Below are positions 1 through 9,916 of a DNA stretch of 56,734 bases, piece after piece. The notes beneath the pieces are model-generated. The model did not search any database. It was not told the DNA's origin and saw only the letters and a program-made list of their open reading frames with translations. The first letter of the stretch is position 1. Every line of letters begins with the position of its first letter. This DNA is from an uncultured Bacteroidota bacterium (GTDB lineage Bacteria > Bacteroidota > Bacteroidia > Bacteroidales > F082), in NCBI GenBank assembly GCA_937912115.1, contig CALDOI010000306.1:1-56734 (forward strand), given 5' to 3'. A program made the position numbers and the translations under genes.

Positions 1-1516
1 CACCAAGATTTAATCTAAACATATCGTTAATTTTGTATGCTCCACCAAAGGCCATTGTATTTGTGGTTAAGCTAAACCCTAAATTACTTTGGTAAGCTTG
101 TGTAACACCAGTTTGCGCACGTAAATAACCGCCACTCAATAAGAAATTATCAGTTATGCTATACTCTAGACCAACTGCAAACTCCCAGAAATTTTTGTCG
201 ATTTCAGGTTTCTTGTTATCTTCAGCTGTTTTAGCCCAACCGGTATTCTTATCAAAATATGTATGATAAGTAACCGAAACTTTCAGCGGCTCAATAATTC
301 TGTAGTCAACACCAATTGATGCCATTGCAGGTATATCTGCATTAGTTTTTGCGCCATCAGGGAACATATAAATAGGTGTTCCGTCAGGATTCATACCAAT
401 AGCAAAACCTTTGTTAGGATCCACTTTGTTTGTAAGATCCATTTTGGTTTGAAACTCATATTTTAAACCAATATTCAATTTATCTTCAAAAAAGGAAAGA
501 TTTGCTCCAATAATAGGTGTTATTCCACTACCTGTTTGAGTAATATCACCTTCCTGATCCCCCATTAATGCAGCACCACCCAATAATTGAGCTGCTTGAT
601 TATCAAGTGATGTGGCAACTCCTGAATAAGTGCCCATTGCAGTTTGTAAATCCATACCGGCAACTTGCTCAGCAGGTACGCCAAATTGAACTAACCCACC
701 TTGTAATTGAAGGCTTTGTAATTCAGTTAGTATGCCATTTTGAACAGCTTGCGCCCATGTTAAAGTGCCATAACCAGCAGTAACAGCCGGGGCAATGCTT
801 TCTGCAGCACCAGTTGCAACTAAAGCATAACCTTCGGCAACTCCGGCAGTGGCTACCATAAATTCGTCAGCACGTTGGTCGGGACCTTCAGCAAATTTTA
901 ATGTAATATCTCTTATATGTCCCTTATAAGTGTTTTTGGCCATAATATATCTGGCACCTGCAAATATCGAAACATTTTCATTAATCTCATAACTTACACC
1001 TGCTTGTAATCCCCAGTAAACAGATGTTCCGGCAAACTCCATGTTTACAGAATACCCTGTAACATTAGTTGGAGGTCCACCAAAAGCAGGAACTAGTGAT
1101 GCAATTGGAACTTCCATCATAGGTACGCCTTTATCAAAAGTAGCACCACCACCACCACCGATGGCTAAAAAACCAGCTGAGAATACAAATTTACCTGTTT
1201 TGTATGCAAGGTAAACAGAAGGAAACACAGGGGCTGAAATTTTTCCTGTGTATTTCTCTTCATTCAGGAAAGGAAATGTTGATGTAATTGTTTGGGTTTG
1301 AAAAATACTTTGGCTTGATATACCTATGTGAAAACCATCACCTAATTTCGTTAACCCTGCCGGATTAAAGTATACAGCATCAATTTCAACAGATGCTCCT
1401 CGCGATAGCATGCGTGACCACGCAGCACTTTGATTAGTGTTATGAACTAATCCCCCAGCCATAAGGAAGCTGGTGCTAAGAATAATTCCAAGAGTAAGTA
1501 GCGTAAATTTTTTCAT
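1..1516 (-). CDS. OmpP1/FadL-family outer membrane protein (3' end cut off by the window)
   Basis: The frame is open from an ATG at 1516 to the window edge (505 codons, no stop), so the C-terminus is missing. The product starts with a signal peptide (about residues 1-20, MKKFTLLTLGIILSTSFLMA). The FadL-family signature follows: an N-terminal stretch ending in AVYFNPAG at residues 47-54. After it come alternating strands such as SVYLAYKTGKFVFSAGF and SIFAGARYIMAKNTYKG, typical of a beta-barrel. FadL proteins take up hydrophobic molecules such as long-chain fatty acids across the outer membrane; the substrate here cannot be told. An insertion around residues 200-290 is rich in Ala, Gly and Gln and is probably an extracellular or plug segment. 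The neighbouring genes do not suggest a specific role. Confidence 0.85.
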   Translation of the reverse strand, partial: MKKFTLLTLGIILSTSFLMAGGLVHNTNQSAAWSRMLSRGASVEIDAVYFNPAGLTKLGDGFHIGISSQSIFQTQTITSTFPFLNEEKYTGKISAPVFPSVYLAYKTGKFVFSAGFLAIGGGGGATFDKGVPMMEVPIASLVPAFGGPPTNVTGYSVNMEFAGTSVYWGLQAGVSYEINENVSIFAGARYIMAKNTYKGHIRDITLKFAEGPDQRADEFMVATAGVAEGYALVATGAAESIAPAVTAGYGTLTWAQAVQNGILTELQSLQLQGGLVQFGVPAEQVAGMDLQTAMGTYSGVATSLDNQAAQLLGGAALMGDQEGDITQTGSGITPIIGANLSFFEDKLNIGLKYEFQTKMDLTNKVDPNKGFAIGMNPDGTPIYMFPDGAKTNADIPAMASIGVDYRIIEPLKVSVTYHTYFDKNTGWAKTAEDNKKPEIDKNFWEFAVGLEYSITDNFLLSGGYLRAQTGVTQAYQSNLGFSLTTNTMAFGGAYKINDMFRLNLG

Positions 1517-1706
1517 ATTTTCATTTTTTGATTTATAACTAATTCGCTAAAATATGTAAAACATTTCATATATCAATATTTTTCAATTTTTTGAATTTAT
1601 GATATTGATCATTAATTTTTTGAGTAACTAAGTAACGGACAAAATTTTATCAAAATAAATGCGTTCAATTATATCAGACACATTTATTGATAGTGTTTTA
1701 TTACTA

Positions 1707-1991
1707 TTACCATGTATAATCACACGATTCCCATAATTTCCTTTCTTCTTCCTCAGTAATTTTAGCAGCTTCTTCGGGAGTGTAGTTTTGCGAAGTTTTT
1801 TCAAGCATACAATCACAGTAGTCAACAGCATTTTTTTCTTCAACACCGTTTGTTTCCATAAATGTTTTGCAACTCTTTGTCCATTCTGCTTTTTGTTCAG
1901 CACTCCATGTGTCGGCTTTCGAATCACAGTTGCATCCGCTTATAAACAATAATAAACCGAGCGGTACAAATAATAATCTGATAATCTTCAT
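1707..1991 (-). CDS. small Cys-rich lipoprotein of unknown function
   Basis: 94 residues. A lipoprotein signal peptide ends in LFISGC, with the lipidated Cys at position 20. The mature part has Cys at 22, 41, 59, 61 and 90, and a WSAEQKAEW...C / YCDCMLEK / WESCDYTW pattern. Small lipoproteins with this spaced Cys-plus-Trp pattern are common in Bacteroidota and lack a known function. A -7-like element (TAACTTTG on the minus strand, 2045-2052) lies about 50 bases upstream of the ATG, without a clear -33 partner. The gene stands alone between the FadL-like gene and rdgB. An overlapping frame at 1628-1927 is a shadow. Confidence 0.75.
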   Translation of the reverse strand: MKIIRLLFVPLGLLLFISGCNCDSKADTWSAEQKAEWTKSCKTFMETNGVEEKNAVDYCDCMLEKTSQNYTPEEAAKITEEEERKLWESCDYTW

Positions 1992-2138
1992 TTTAATAGA
2001 TTTTAAGTTTCCAATAATTAGTATTGATAATGTGTGATAAAAAACAAAGTTACGTAATATTTCAGGAAACCGACTATTTTTGTTTTAACAGTTTAGAGTA
2101 TAATAGACTTGGTAAATGTGAATATCAAAAAAAATAAT

Positions 2139-2720
2139 ATGAAAAAGATTGTATGTGCAACAAATAATAAACATAAGTTGGAAGAAATCAGACATATACT
2201 ACGTGAGGAATTCGAAGTGCTAGGCCTGTTAGATATTGGATTTGATGAAGATATTCCAGAAACGGGAGCAACTCTGGAAGAAAATGCATCAATCAAGTCG
2301 TATACTATATATAATAGGTATGGCATTGATTGTTTTTCGGACGACACAGGTCTTGAAATTGATGCGTTGAATGGTGATCCTGGGGTTTATTCGGCACGGT
2401 ATGCTGGTGAGAACTCCAGTTATGAGGAAAATGTTGATAAAGTACTTAAAAAATTAAATGGGAAGGATAATCGTAGTGCTGCATTCTCCACAATTATATC
2501 ACTTATTATTAAGGGAGAAGAACATCTTTTTGAAGGTAGAATATCAGGACAAATTTCTACCCATAAATCTGGCGAGGGTGGTTTTGGTTATGATCCTGTA
2601 TTTATACCCGATGGTTATGATATTACCTTTGCCGAAATGTCGGCAGAAATCAAAAACACAATTAGCCATCGTGCCTTGGCAACTGAAAAGCTGGTAGCAT
2701 TTTTGAAGACATTGGAATAA
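2139..2720 (+). CDS. rdgB: RdgB/HAM1 family XTP/dITP diphosphatase
   Basis: 193 residues from the ATG at 2139. The frame extends upstream to a TTG at 2109, but the family begins with the MKKIVCATNNKHKLEEI segment, so 2139 is chosen. The enzyme hydrolyses non-canonical purine nucleoside triphosphates (ITP, dITP, XTP) to monophosphate and pyrophosphate, cleaning the nucleotide pool in the cytoplasm. Visible family motifs are the TNN near the start, TLEENA at 46-51, FSDDTGLEIDALNGDPGVYSARYAG around 66-90, GGFGYDPVF and the C-terminal SHRALA. Length is normal for the family. A -7-like TATTTTTG sits at 2085-2092. Confidence 0.95.
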   Translation: MKKIVCATNNKHKLEEIRHILREEFEVLGLLDIGFDEDIPETGATLEENASIKSYTIYNRYGIDCFSDDTGLEIDALNGDPGVYSARYAGENSSYEENVDKVLKKLNGKDNRSAAFSTIISLIIKGEEHLFEGRISGQISTHKSGEGGFGYDPVFIPDGYDITFAEMSAEIKNTISHRALATEKLVAFLKTLE

Positions 2721-2784
2721 ATTGGAATATTTATCTCACTAAAAACCTTGTAATTATGAATGCAGTGAAGAATCTTATATCAAT

Positions 2785-3762
2785 CTAAATAAACATATTC
2801 TCAACAGTAATATTAAACAATTCGGAAATTTGGATTCCCATTGCCTCAGCCTGTTGTGGAACTAAGCTGGCTTTTGTTACACCAGGAACGGTATTAATCT
2901 CAACAAAGTATAAACACGAATCAGTTAATATATAATCAATACGAACAATCCCTTTACAGCCAAGTTTATTATATAATAAAGATGATACAGCTTTAATGTC
3001 AGTTTCCTGTTCAATATCAAGGTTAATGGGAGGAGTTACTTCATTCGCCTTTCCCTTGGTGTACTTTGCTTCATAATCGAAAAACTCATTTTCAGTTGTG
3101 ATTTCTATTAACGGTAGAATATTTAACTCTTTTCCATTTAAAAAAAGGCCACAATCAATTTCACGACCATCAATAAACTCTTCAATTATTATTCGGGTAT
3201 CAGCTCTATATGCATCCTCAACTGCTTTTTCGAAATCTTCAATGTTACTAACCTTCGAAACACCAACACTAGACCCACTACGCGCGGGTTTAATAAAAAC
3301 AGGGAGGCCAAGTGATTCTATTACTTCTTTTTTATTGATATTTTCCCCTGTTACAAATGAATATGAATCGGCAACATTTATTCCCAACGACCTTACGAAA
3401 TTGTTACACAAGTACTTGTTAAAAGTAAGTGCCGAAACATCCATATCGCATGAAGTGTAAGGAATTCCTAACATATTAAAATAACCCAAAATTTTCCCGT
3501 CTTCACCAGGAGTTCCATGAATAGCATTGAAAACGCCATCAAATTTTATAATGTTATGACCCAGGTCAAGACTAAAATCATTTTTGTTAATCTGATACTT
3601 TTGGTTAAGTTTATCTTGATAATACCAACTGTTTTGTTCAATAACAATTACATATGCTTTGTATTTGGCAGGATCTAAACTATTCTTTACCATAGTGCCA
3701 CTTTGAACTGATATCTGATACTCACCTGAGTATCCTCCACAAACAATAGCAATGTTTTTCAT
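2785..3762 (-). CDS. ddl: D-alanine--D-alanine ligase
   Basis: 325 residues, an ATP-grasp enzyme joining two D-alanines for the peptidoglycan stem peptide. Motifs in order: the N-terminal IAIVCGGYSGEYQISVQSG substrate loop, HGTPGEDG at 82-89, GLPVFIKPARSGSSVGVSKV around 152-171 (ATP-binding), EEFIDGREI, and EINTVPG near 295 (Mg2+ ligands). Length and start match the family. It is transcribed away from the PASTA gene at 3944; PASTA proteins also relate to the cell wall. A -7-like TAAATTTG (minus strand) lies within 40 bases upstream of the ATG. It reads as ordinary D-Ala-D-Ala ligase; specificity for another second substrate was not tested. Confidence 0.95.
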   Translation of the reverse strand: MKNIAIVCGGYSGEYQISVQSGTMVKNSLDPAKYKAYVIVIEQNSWYYQDKLNQKYQINKNDFSLDLGHNIIKFDGVFNAIHGTPGEDGKILGYFNMLGIPYTSCDMDVSALTFNKYLCNNFVRSLGINVADSYSFVTGENINKKEVIESLGLPVFIKPARSGSSVGVSKVSNIEDFEKAVEDAYRADTRIIIEEFIDGREIDCGLFLNGKELNILPLIEITTENEFFDYEAKYTKGKANEVTPPINLDIEQETDIKAVSSLLYNKLGCKGIVRIDYILTDSCLYFVEINTVPGVTKASLVPQQAEAMGIQISELFNITVENMFI

Positions 3763-3943
3763 TTTGTATCAATTAATAATAATGATCTTAGAATACAAAT
3801 TTAATGTCTTTTTTCGATCGTAAAATAAAGTATCTGAATAACCTCAATAATTTTTACCTTTGCCAATATTATACAATAATTTCAATTGATTGAAGTTATG
3901 CAAATGTAAGCCAAGCTAAATAGGGTACAAACAATAAACGGAG

Positions 3944-4801
3944 ATGAGTTTTTTTTATTTTTTAGGACGAAGAAAGTTCTATTTGCATTTTCTAATTGCC
4001 ATAGGTTTATCCTTGTTATTGATATGGATTGTACTTAAATCGATGGATGTTTTTACTCAACATGGTGATGTTTTTATTGTACCTGATTTTAATGGATATA
4101 CAATTGAGCAGTTGGCAGAAAAGGGTTATAATGATTATTTCACATTTGAAATAATCGATTCGGTATATTATAGGAAAAAAGAAAAAGGGACTGTTGTGAT
4201 ACAGCATCCTTTGTCAGGAGCCAGAGTTAAGCAGGGGCGCCATATTTATCTTACAATTGTAGCCCAATCTCCTGAGAAGGTAATGATGCCAAACTTAAAA
4301 AACCTGTCTCTTCGCCAGGCGTTAGTAACACTTGAGTCAGTTGAATTAATTGTTGGCTATCTTGATTACGTTCAGTACTTTGCTCGCAATGCCGTTGTTG
4401 ATCAGTTGATTAATGAGGAGCCCGTAGAGCCTGAGACCGAATTAATGAAAGGGTCGGTTGTGGATCTTGTACTTGGAAAAGGAGACTTAACGGAAATGAT
4501 ACCCATGCCTTTTTTAATTGCATATAAACAAGCTGAAGTTAGAAAAAAACTGCATTACTATTCGTTGAATGTAGGCAGAGAATACTTTCTTGATGGTGAT
4601 GATACAACACATGCAAGAGTATATAAAACAGATCCGGAAACACTTACTGAGGATGGTTTAATGCTCGGACAGCCTGTGAACATATGGTATCGATCGGATG
4701 AATTGATTGATTTTCAAGAGTATTTAAAGCAATTTGAACCTGATACAATTGCTGAAAATACTGAATATATTCAAAATAAATTATTGGATGATGAATTTTA
4801 A
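3944..4801 (+). CDS. membrane-anchored PASTA-domain protein
   Basis: 285 residues. A short basic cytoplasmic N-terminus is followed by one membrane helix (about 14-33) and then three tandem PASTA-like repeats (roughly 44-108, 112-178 and 180-252). Each repeat has the VxxPxFxGxxxxxA opening and a GxxVxxxxxI/LxV ending, for example VPDFNGYTIEQLAEKGY and MPNLKNLSLRQALVTLESV. PASTA modules bind peptidoglycan or beta-lactams in other bacteria. Here there is no kinase or transpeptidase domain attached, so the protein looks like a stand-alone periplasmic anchor. The start is preceded by a purine-rich AACGGAG. Its 3' end overlaps the next gene by 11 bases, and that gene in turn overlaps rluD, so the three are probably co-transcribed. 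Confidence 0.88.
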   Translation: MSFFYFLGRRKFYLHFLIAIGLSLLLIWIVLKSMDVFTQHGDVFIVPDFNGYTIEQLAEKGYNDYFTFEIIDSVYYRKKEKGTVVIQHPLSGARVKQGRHIYLTIVAQSPEKVMMPNLKNLSLRQALVTLESVELIVGYLDYVQYFARNAVVDQLINEEPVEPETELMKGSVVDLVLGKGDLTEMIPMPFLIAYKQAEVRKKLHYYSLNVGREYFLDGDDTTHARVYKTDPETLTEDGLMLGQPVNIWYRSDELIDFQEYLKQFEPDTIAENTEYIQNKLLDDEF

Positions 4802-6938
4802 GATAATAATAGCAACATTGCTAATAGGTATGTGTTATTCGGTATTTGCACAAGAATATATTACAGGTATTCAGGTAAATGAAGCAGTTGAATTAGAGTA
4901 TAGAAAGATAGCTCTTGAGGAAGAGTCAGGTATTAGATCATTTGATAGTAATGAAGAACATTTATTGTTACCTTTTTTTGATGATTTTTCTACAACAACA
5001 ATATTTCCCAATCAAAAATTGTGGGATGGCCGATCATCATTTGTGAATAAGGATTTTCCATACATGCCAGTTAATTTGGGTGTAGCAACCCTGGATGCAA
5101 TAGATAGTTCAGGAAGAGTTTACAAAGATGCCTCATGGGTGCCATTTAAGGCTGATCAATTAATGTCGCAACCAATCAGACTGGATTCAATTTTTAGTCC
5201 TGTGGCCAGGAAATTAACCCCGGAAGACTCATTGTATCTCAGTTTTTATTATCAACCGCAAGGTGTTGGTGATGCACCGGAATCTCATGATTCGCTATTA
5301 CTCGAATATTCAAGATTTACGGGGAATATGGTTTTTTCGCATATGGATTCTGTTTTGGTAAGTGCAGATCTTTATATGCAAAATCCTTCAGATACCATTT
5401 GGCCACTTGATACACTATGGGCGCCAACCGGGTGTAATCCAATTATTTTCACTATTAATTATAAAATTTTGATTTGGGGCGATTTAGTGGAAGTTGCTTG
5501 CGATTCAGTATTTGTACCTGAAGTTGTTTGGGATCCAATTTGGAACTCTGAAGGTATGAGCCTTTCCGAATTTAAAGAAAAATATGGTAGGGATATGGTT
5601 CAGGTAACTATACCGATACTTGACACAAACTATTTTAATAGTGAATTTAGATTTAGATTTAGAAATTTAGCAAGTATTTCAAATGATAACTATCCACCAT
5701 CATGGAAAAGCAATGGCGACCAATGGAATATTGACTATGTATATTTGAATAATAATCGGTTCATTGGGGATACCACTTACAGAGTATTATCATTCTCACA
5801 ACGCGCTCCTTCATTTTTAAGAAATTATGAAGTTATGCCCTACCGTCAATACAGAAATAACCCGACGGTAAATATGCGTCAAGAATTTAGAATGTATATT
5901 ACCAATTTGGATAATATAGAGCATAATACTAAATATTCTTACCATGTTAAACAAGTTAATGCTGGTTTTGGATTCAACTATTTCGGAGGAAGCTGTAATC
6001 TGAAACCATTCTATGAGGTAGGGTTTCAGGAATGTGTGGATTGTGGCAAAGCACACGCTTGCCCTCCGGTTATGTCAAACTTTGCCATTGATGATAACAT
6101 TGATTCTGCTTCCTTTATTATTACACATTATATAAGTGATTCGTCCGACCAATACTCAATTGTTGATTCAGCAATTTACCGTCAGGGATTTTACAATTAT
6201 TATGCCTACGATGATGGAGTTCCTGAACTTGGTTGGGGAGTGGATGGTGCTGGAGGTGCTCAGGTAGCATATCAGTTTACACTTAGCACACCCGACACTT
6301 TGTGGGGAGTTCAAATGTATTTTAACCGGACACTTAATGATGCTAATGAGTTTTATTTCGATTTGATAGTTTGGGATGATAATGATGGAGAACCAGGTGA
6401 AATATTTCATAGGCTTGAAGGGCAAAAAATAAGTTGGGCAGAGGGGCTCTATTCCTTTTATCCATATATGTTTGATGATCCATTGTTTATGGTTGGTACA
6501 TTTTATGTTGGATGGGAGAAAGATGAAAAAGATAACTTCAATATTGGTATGGATGCCAATAATAACCGACAAGACAAGATATTCTATAAAACAAATATTG
6601 ATTGGTTCAATGCATCATACCCGGGAGCATTACTTATACGACCAATTGTTGGGTCAAGCCTTATTTTATCAGAAAGTGAAGTTAATACTGCTGATGGAAA
6701 TCAAAACATAAAGATATATCCAAATCCTGCTTCCACCTATTTTTCAATTGGCAATAATGATATTAGTAATAATCCAAAGGCAGAGCTAACAATTTTAAAT
6801 ATGTTTGGCCAAAAAGTTCATTATCAAAAGGGTATTGAAACAAAAGTTAGTACAAGCAGTTTAACACCAGGAATATATATTGTAAAAGTAGTTAGTGGCA
6901 GCAAGCAATATTCTGAAAAATTATTAATATACAGATGA
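4791..6938 (+). CDS. secreted protein with T9SS type A sorting domain, function unknown
   Basis: 715 residues from the ATG at 4791 (a second ATG is directly upstream at 4788). These starts place a signal peptide (MNFKIIIATLLIGMCYSVFAQ) at the N-terminus, so longer forms beginning at 4734 are rejected. The C-terminal 75 residues are a typical T9SS cargo tail: IKIYPNPASTYFSI, then LTILNMFGQKV and LTPGIYIVKVVSG with a basic end. The middle contains large beta-rich regions without a recognised catalytic motif, and a short Cys cluster (CGKAHACPP). It should be exported by Sec, then across the outer membrane by T9SS, and stay attached to the surface or be released. It overlaps the PASTA gene and shares an ATGA overlap with rluD. 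Confidence 0.85.
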   Translation: MNFKIIIATLLIGMCYSVFAQEYITGIQVNEAVELEYRKIALEEESGIRSFDSNEEHLLLPFFDDFSTTTIFPNQKLWDGRSSFVNKDFPYMPVNLGVATLDAIDSSGRVYKDASWVPFKADQLMSQPIRLDSIFSPVARKLTPEDSLYLSFYYQPQGVGDAPESHDSLLLEYSRFTGNMVFSHMDSVLVSADLYMQNPSDTIWPLDTLWAPTGCNPIIFTINYKILIWGDLVEVACDSVFVPEVVWDPIWNSEGMSLSEFKEKYGRDMVQVTIPILDTNYFNSEFRFRFRNLASISNDNYPPSWKSNGDQWNIDYVYLNNNRFIGDTTYRVLSFSQRAPSFLRNYEVMPYRQYRNNPTVNMRQEFRMYITNLDNIEHNTKYSYHVKQVNAGFGFNYFGGSCNLKPFYEVGFQECVDCGKAHACPPVMSNFAIDDNIDSASFIITHYISDSSDQYSIVDSAIYRQGFYNYYAYDDGVPELGWGVDGAGGAQVAYQFTLSTPDTLWGVQMYFNRTLNDANEFYFDLIVWDDNDGEPGEIFHRLEGQKISWAEGLYSFYPYMFDDPLFMVGTFYVGWEKDEKDNFNIGMDANNNRQDKIFYKTNIDWFNASYPGALLIRPIVGSSLILSESEVNTADGNQNIKIYPNPASTYFSIGNNDISNNPKAELTILNMFGQKVHYQKGIETKVSTSSLTPGIYIVKVVSGSKQYSEKLLIYR

Positions 6939-7987
6939 GCGAAGAACCAATAGCAGATACTTCTGAGGACTATGATTTATATGAACATCATAATGTTGTA
7001 GTAGATCCCGGCCAATCACCCACCAGAATAGATAAATTTCTTTTCGGAAAGATAATAAATGTTAGCCGTAATAAGATTCAGCAAGCGGCTACAGCAGGTA
7101 ATATACTGGTTAACAAAAAGCCTGTTAAATCAAATTACAAAGTCAGACCAAATGATGAGATTTCTGTAGTTATGACATATCCCCCAAGGGACGTGGAAAT
7201 ACTACCTGAGGAAATTCCGTTAGTTATCGTTTATGAAGATGATGATGTTATATTAATAAATAAGCAAGCAGGTCTTGTTGTTCATCCTGGTCACGCAAAT
7301 TATACCGGTACTTTGTTAAATGGATTAATGCATTATTTTTCCAGCACAGGCCAAACAAATGTTGAAAATGGATTTGGTTACATGGTTCATAGGATTGATA
7401 AGGATACTACAGGTCTTCTGTTAGTTACAAAAAATGAAATGGCTCAAACAAAGCTTGCAAAGCAATTTTTTGATCATACTGTTGAAAGAGCCTATGAAGC
7501 ATTAGTATGGGGTGACATTGAAAGTGAGGAAGGTGTTATTGAAGGACACATTGGGCGAAGCCTTAAGGATCGTCGTGTTATGACAGTTTTTCCAGATGGA
7601 GAGTATGGAAAGGAAGCAATTTCTCATTATAGAGTGCTGAAAAGATACGGCTATCTAACTCAGGTTGAGTGCAGGCTTGAAACAGGAAGAACACATCAGA
7701 TTAGAGCCCATTTTACTTTTTTGGGTCATCCACTTTTTAACGATGAACGTTATGGTGGGAACAAAATCTTAAAAGGTACAACGTTTACTAAATACAAGCA
7801 ATTTGTTCAAAATTGTTTTAAAGTTATACCACGTCAGGCATTACATGCACGCTCACTCGGTTTTATTCACCCAAGCACAGGTAAAAAAATGTTTTTCGAA
7901 TCAGAATTACCTGCCGATATGAAGGAGGTTATTGAAAAATGGGATGGTTATGTTTCTTATCGTGGACTTGAGCAAGGTGAATACTAA
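6935..7987 (+). CDS. rluD: RluA/RluD-family 23S rRNA pseudouridine synthase
   Basis: 350 residues. An S4 RNA-binding domain (about 28-85, with RIDKFLF and NKIQQAATAGNILVNKKPVK) is followed by the catalytic domain. The motif HRIDKDTTGLLLVTKN holds the catalytic Asp at residue 155. RTHQIRAHF and GHPLFNDERYGG are further family blocks. The enzyme isomerises uridine in large-subunit rRNA; the exact target is inferred from RluD similarity and could be another RluA-type site. The ATG overlaps the stop of the T9SS gene (ATGA), suggesting translational coupling. Its 3' end overlaps the convergent protease gene by 4 bases. Confidence 0.93.
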   Translation: MSEEPIADTSEDYDLYEHHNVVVDPGQSPTRIDKFLFGKIINVSRNKIQQAATAGNILVNKKPVKSNYKVRPNDEISVVMTYPPRDVEILPEEIPLVIVYEDDDVILINKQAGLVVHPGHANYTGTLLNGLMHYFSSTGQTNVENGFGYMVHRIDKDTTGLLLVTKNEMAQTKLAKQFFDHTVERAYEALVWGDIESEEGVIEGHIGRSLKDRRVMTVFPDGEYGKEAISHYRVLKRYGYLTQVECRLETGRTHQIRAHFTFLGHPLFNDERYGGNKILKGTTFTKYKQFVQNCFKVIPRQALHARSLGFIHPSTGKKMFFESELPADMKEVIEKWDGYVSYRGLEQGEY

Positions 7988-9822
7988 TTTCCAATAATTA
8001 TTACTTTATAGGTATTATTTATTTGTGATGAAGATAGCTTTATCAAGTATGTTCCTTTTTTATTTGGGAATATATCGATTATTAAATAATTGTCAGATAT
8101 TTCATCAATGATATAATTGGTTTCTTGCCCCATCGTATTAAAAATTCTGATTGCATAATCGGAGGGTATTTTACTTCCAAATGCTAATTTTATTTTTCCC
8201 TTACTTGGATTAGGAGAAATATTTGGCAGAACTGTTATATAGTCATTACTAGTTAGCGTATCACTTCCATTGGCTGATGAAACAATCAGTTGTACATCGA
8301 ATGCGCCGGCTGAAAGATATTTAATATTTCCGGGTTCTTCCAGTTCCGAATATTCAGGAATACCACCTTCAAAATGCCAGCTATATCCACTAATATTTCC
8401 AAAGGATGTGTTTATAAATGAGACTGATCCACCAACAATTATTGAGTTTGGTTCGCCTGAAAAACCAGCATAAATATTAGTTGAATCCAGATTCGTACCC
8501 TTTAGTTTGTTTGTTCCCGTATTCATCGGATCAAGCCAATAACCCAGATTACTTGATGGGTCATTATTATTCGATTCCCATGAATAACTGATTTTGCCAT
8601 AATAGTCAGGTTCGTTTACAAAAGAGCATGAAGCAGAACCACCGGTTAAAGCCCCAACAATGTTACCTTCATTATTAAAAATAGGACATCCCGATGATCC
8701 CCCTTCGGTAACTCCATGACCACTTTGTGTTTCAGACCAATGCACCTGCCAATACATGCCATTAGGATCTTCGTTGTTATTGTTGTATTTTGTTGATACT
8801 AATTGGTTGGTATAGGTAGAAATCATTTTAACATCACCTTGTGGATGATGAATTGTAACGCCAGTTGGTGATGCAAGACCACTTCTGTCCCATCCATTGT
8901 AATAGGGCATGTAAGATGATGGAATATTCTCATCCAATAACAGTAATTTAAAGTCGGATCCGGCATTTGTTCCCGGTAGGCTATTTGCCAATAGAGTGGA
9001 CCCTGAAATTGTATTATGTTCAGGTTCAATAGTAGGTTGGGTGCAATTTTCCGACTCATAATCGAAATAGAATAACCACTTTGAATAATCGGTTGAATCA
9101 GCTAACTCGCCACAATGATTTGCAGTTAGGAAATAAGGAGTTCCATCATTTCGGGTGTTGTTAATTAACGATCCTGTACACCAAAACGTAAGGTTGTCTT
9201 GCTTAACAAGTATACGGGCAACTCCTTTTTTCTCATTCTGCCAATCTTCTCCCTCAATACAATTAATATGAACCTCGCAATCGCCGGCTCCACCAAATCC
9301 TCTTACACGATCATTGCTTGGGGTAAATCTAACACCTATTTCTTCAATAAAAATTGGGATGTGATTAGATCTTGATTTTGTGTTAAACTCAATTATTATT
9401 CTGTCACCTTCAATAAAATCAGTACATGTTGCTCCATAATATATCTCCGTCACATCACTTTTGTTGGGGTTGTAAATGAACAGTTTTTCATCGCTAGCAA
9501 TCTTTAATTTGTGGAGATAAATATTTAATGCGTTGGCATTTGGAGCAAATATTTCTAATCGCCACAAGTGAATTCCGCTAACTTTTACCCACTCACCCAT
9601 TTTTAACAGTTCTTGGTTAAAAGGTAAAGTATAACCAGCCTGAACAGGAAGCTTACTTTCGTTGGTGAGCAATCGGTAGTTTTGATTCTCTATTTCTACA
9701 ATAGGTATTTTTGAATCAATTTGAACATTAAAACTTGCAGGAGTATTGATGTCAGATACTTGTGCATAAACTATGAAGCAAACCGTTACTATTGTTACTA
9801 TTAGTACAATCCTTTTAATCAT
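7984..9822 (-). CDS. secreted trypsin-fold serine protease with PKD domain and T9SS tail
   Basis: 612 residues. Signal peptide about 1-20 (ends IVYAQ). An N-terminal beta domain is followed by a lysyl-endopeptidase-like S1 protease domain. Proposed catalytic triad: His236 in FLTANHCGE, Asp290 in NAGSDFKLLLLD, and Ser377 in VTEGGSSGCPIF. Cys residues (182, 188, 215, 237, 260 and 379) suggest disulfides. A PKD-like domain lies at roughly 455-540 (SVSFINTSFGNISGYSWHFE, then YLSAGAFDVQLIV). The last 75 residues (NISPNPSKGKIKLAF ... YLIKLSS) form a T9SS sorting tail. The substrate preference cannot be read with certainty. It is the shorter paralogue of the gene at 9917-12097, pointing to tandem duplication. 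A lone -7-like element (TAACTTTG, minus) is at 9845-9852. Confidence 0.9.
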   Translation of the reverse strand: MIKRIVLIVTIVTVCFIVYAQVSDINTPASFNVQIDSKIPIVEIENQNYRLLTNESKLPVQAGYTLPFNQELLKMGEWVKVSGIHLWRLEIFAPNANALNIYLHKLKIASDEKLFIYNPNKSDVTEIYYGATCTDFIEGDRIIIEFNTKSRSNHIPIFIEEIGVRFTPSNDRVRGFGGAGDCEVHINCIEGEDWQNEKKGVARILVKQDNLTFWCTGSLINNTRNDGTPYFLTANHCGELADSTDYSKWLFYFDYESENCTQPTIEPEHNTISGSTLLANSLPGTNAGSDFKLLLLDENIPSSYMPYYNGWDRSGLASPTGVTIHHPQGDVKMISTYTNQLVSTKYNNNNEDPNGMYWQVHWSETQSGHGVTEGGSSGCPIFNNEGNIVGALTGGSASCSFVNEPDYYGKISYSWESNNNDPSSNLGYWLDPMNTGTNKLKGTNLDSTNIYAGFSGEPNSIIVGGSVSFINTSFGNISGYSWHFEGGIPEYSELEEPGNIKYLSAGAFDVQLIVSSANGSDTLTSNDYITVLPNISPNPSKGKIKLAFGSKIPSDYAIRIFNTMGQETNYIIDEISDNYLIIDIFPNKKGTYLIKLSSSQINNTYKVIIIGN

Positions 9823-9916
9823 TTATCGCTATTATATTTTGATACAAAGTTATGGAACTTAACACCTACATTTACAATAATAGAAATATACGAATGCAAT
9901 TTATATAAAAGAATCA

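Noticed and set aside
568-783. Plus-strand open frame inside the FadL-like gene
   Set aside because: It is antisense to a long conserved coding frame and shows no domain, signal or ribosome-binding site.
3790-3870. Lone -7-like elements (TAnnTTTG) ahead of ddl, the PASTA gene, tyrS, lpxC and others
   Set aside because: They match the -7 pattern but have no TTG at the right spacing, so they are mentioned in gene notes only and not called as promoters.
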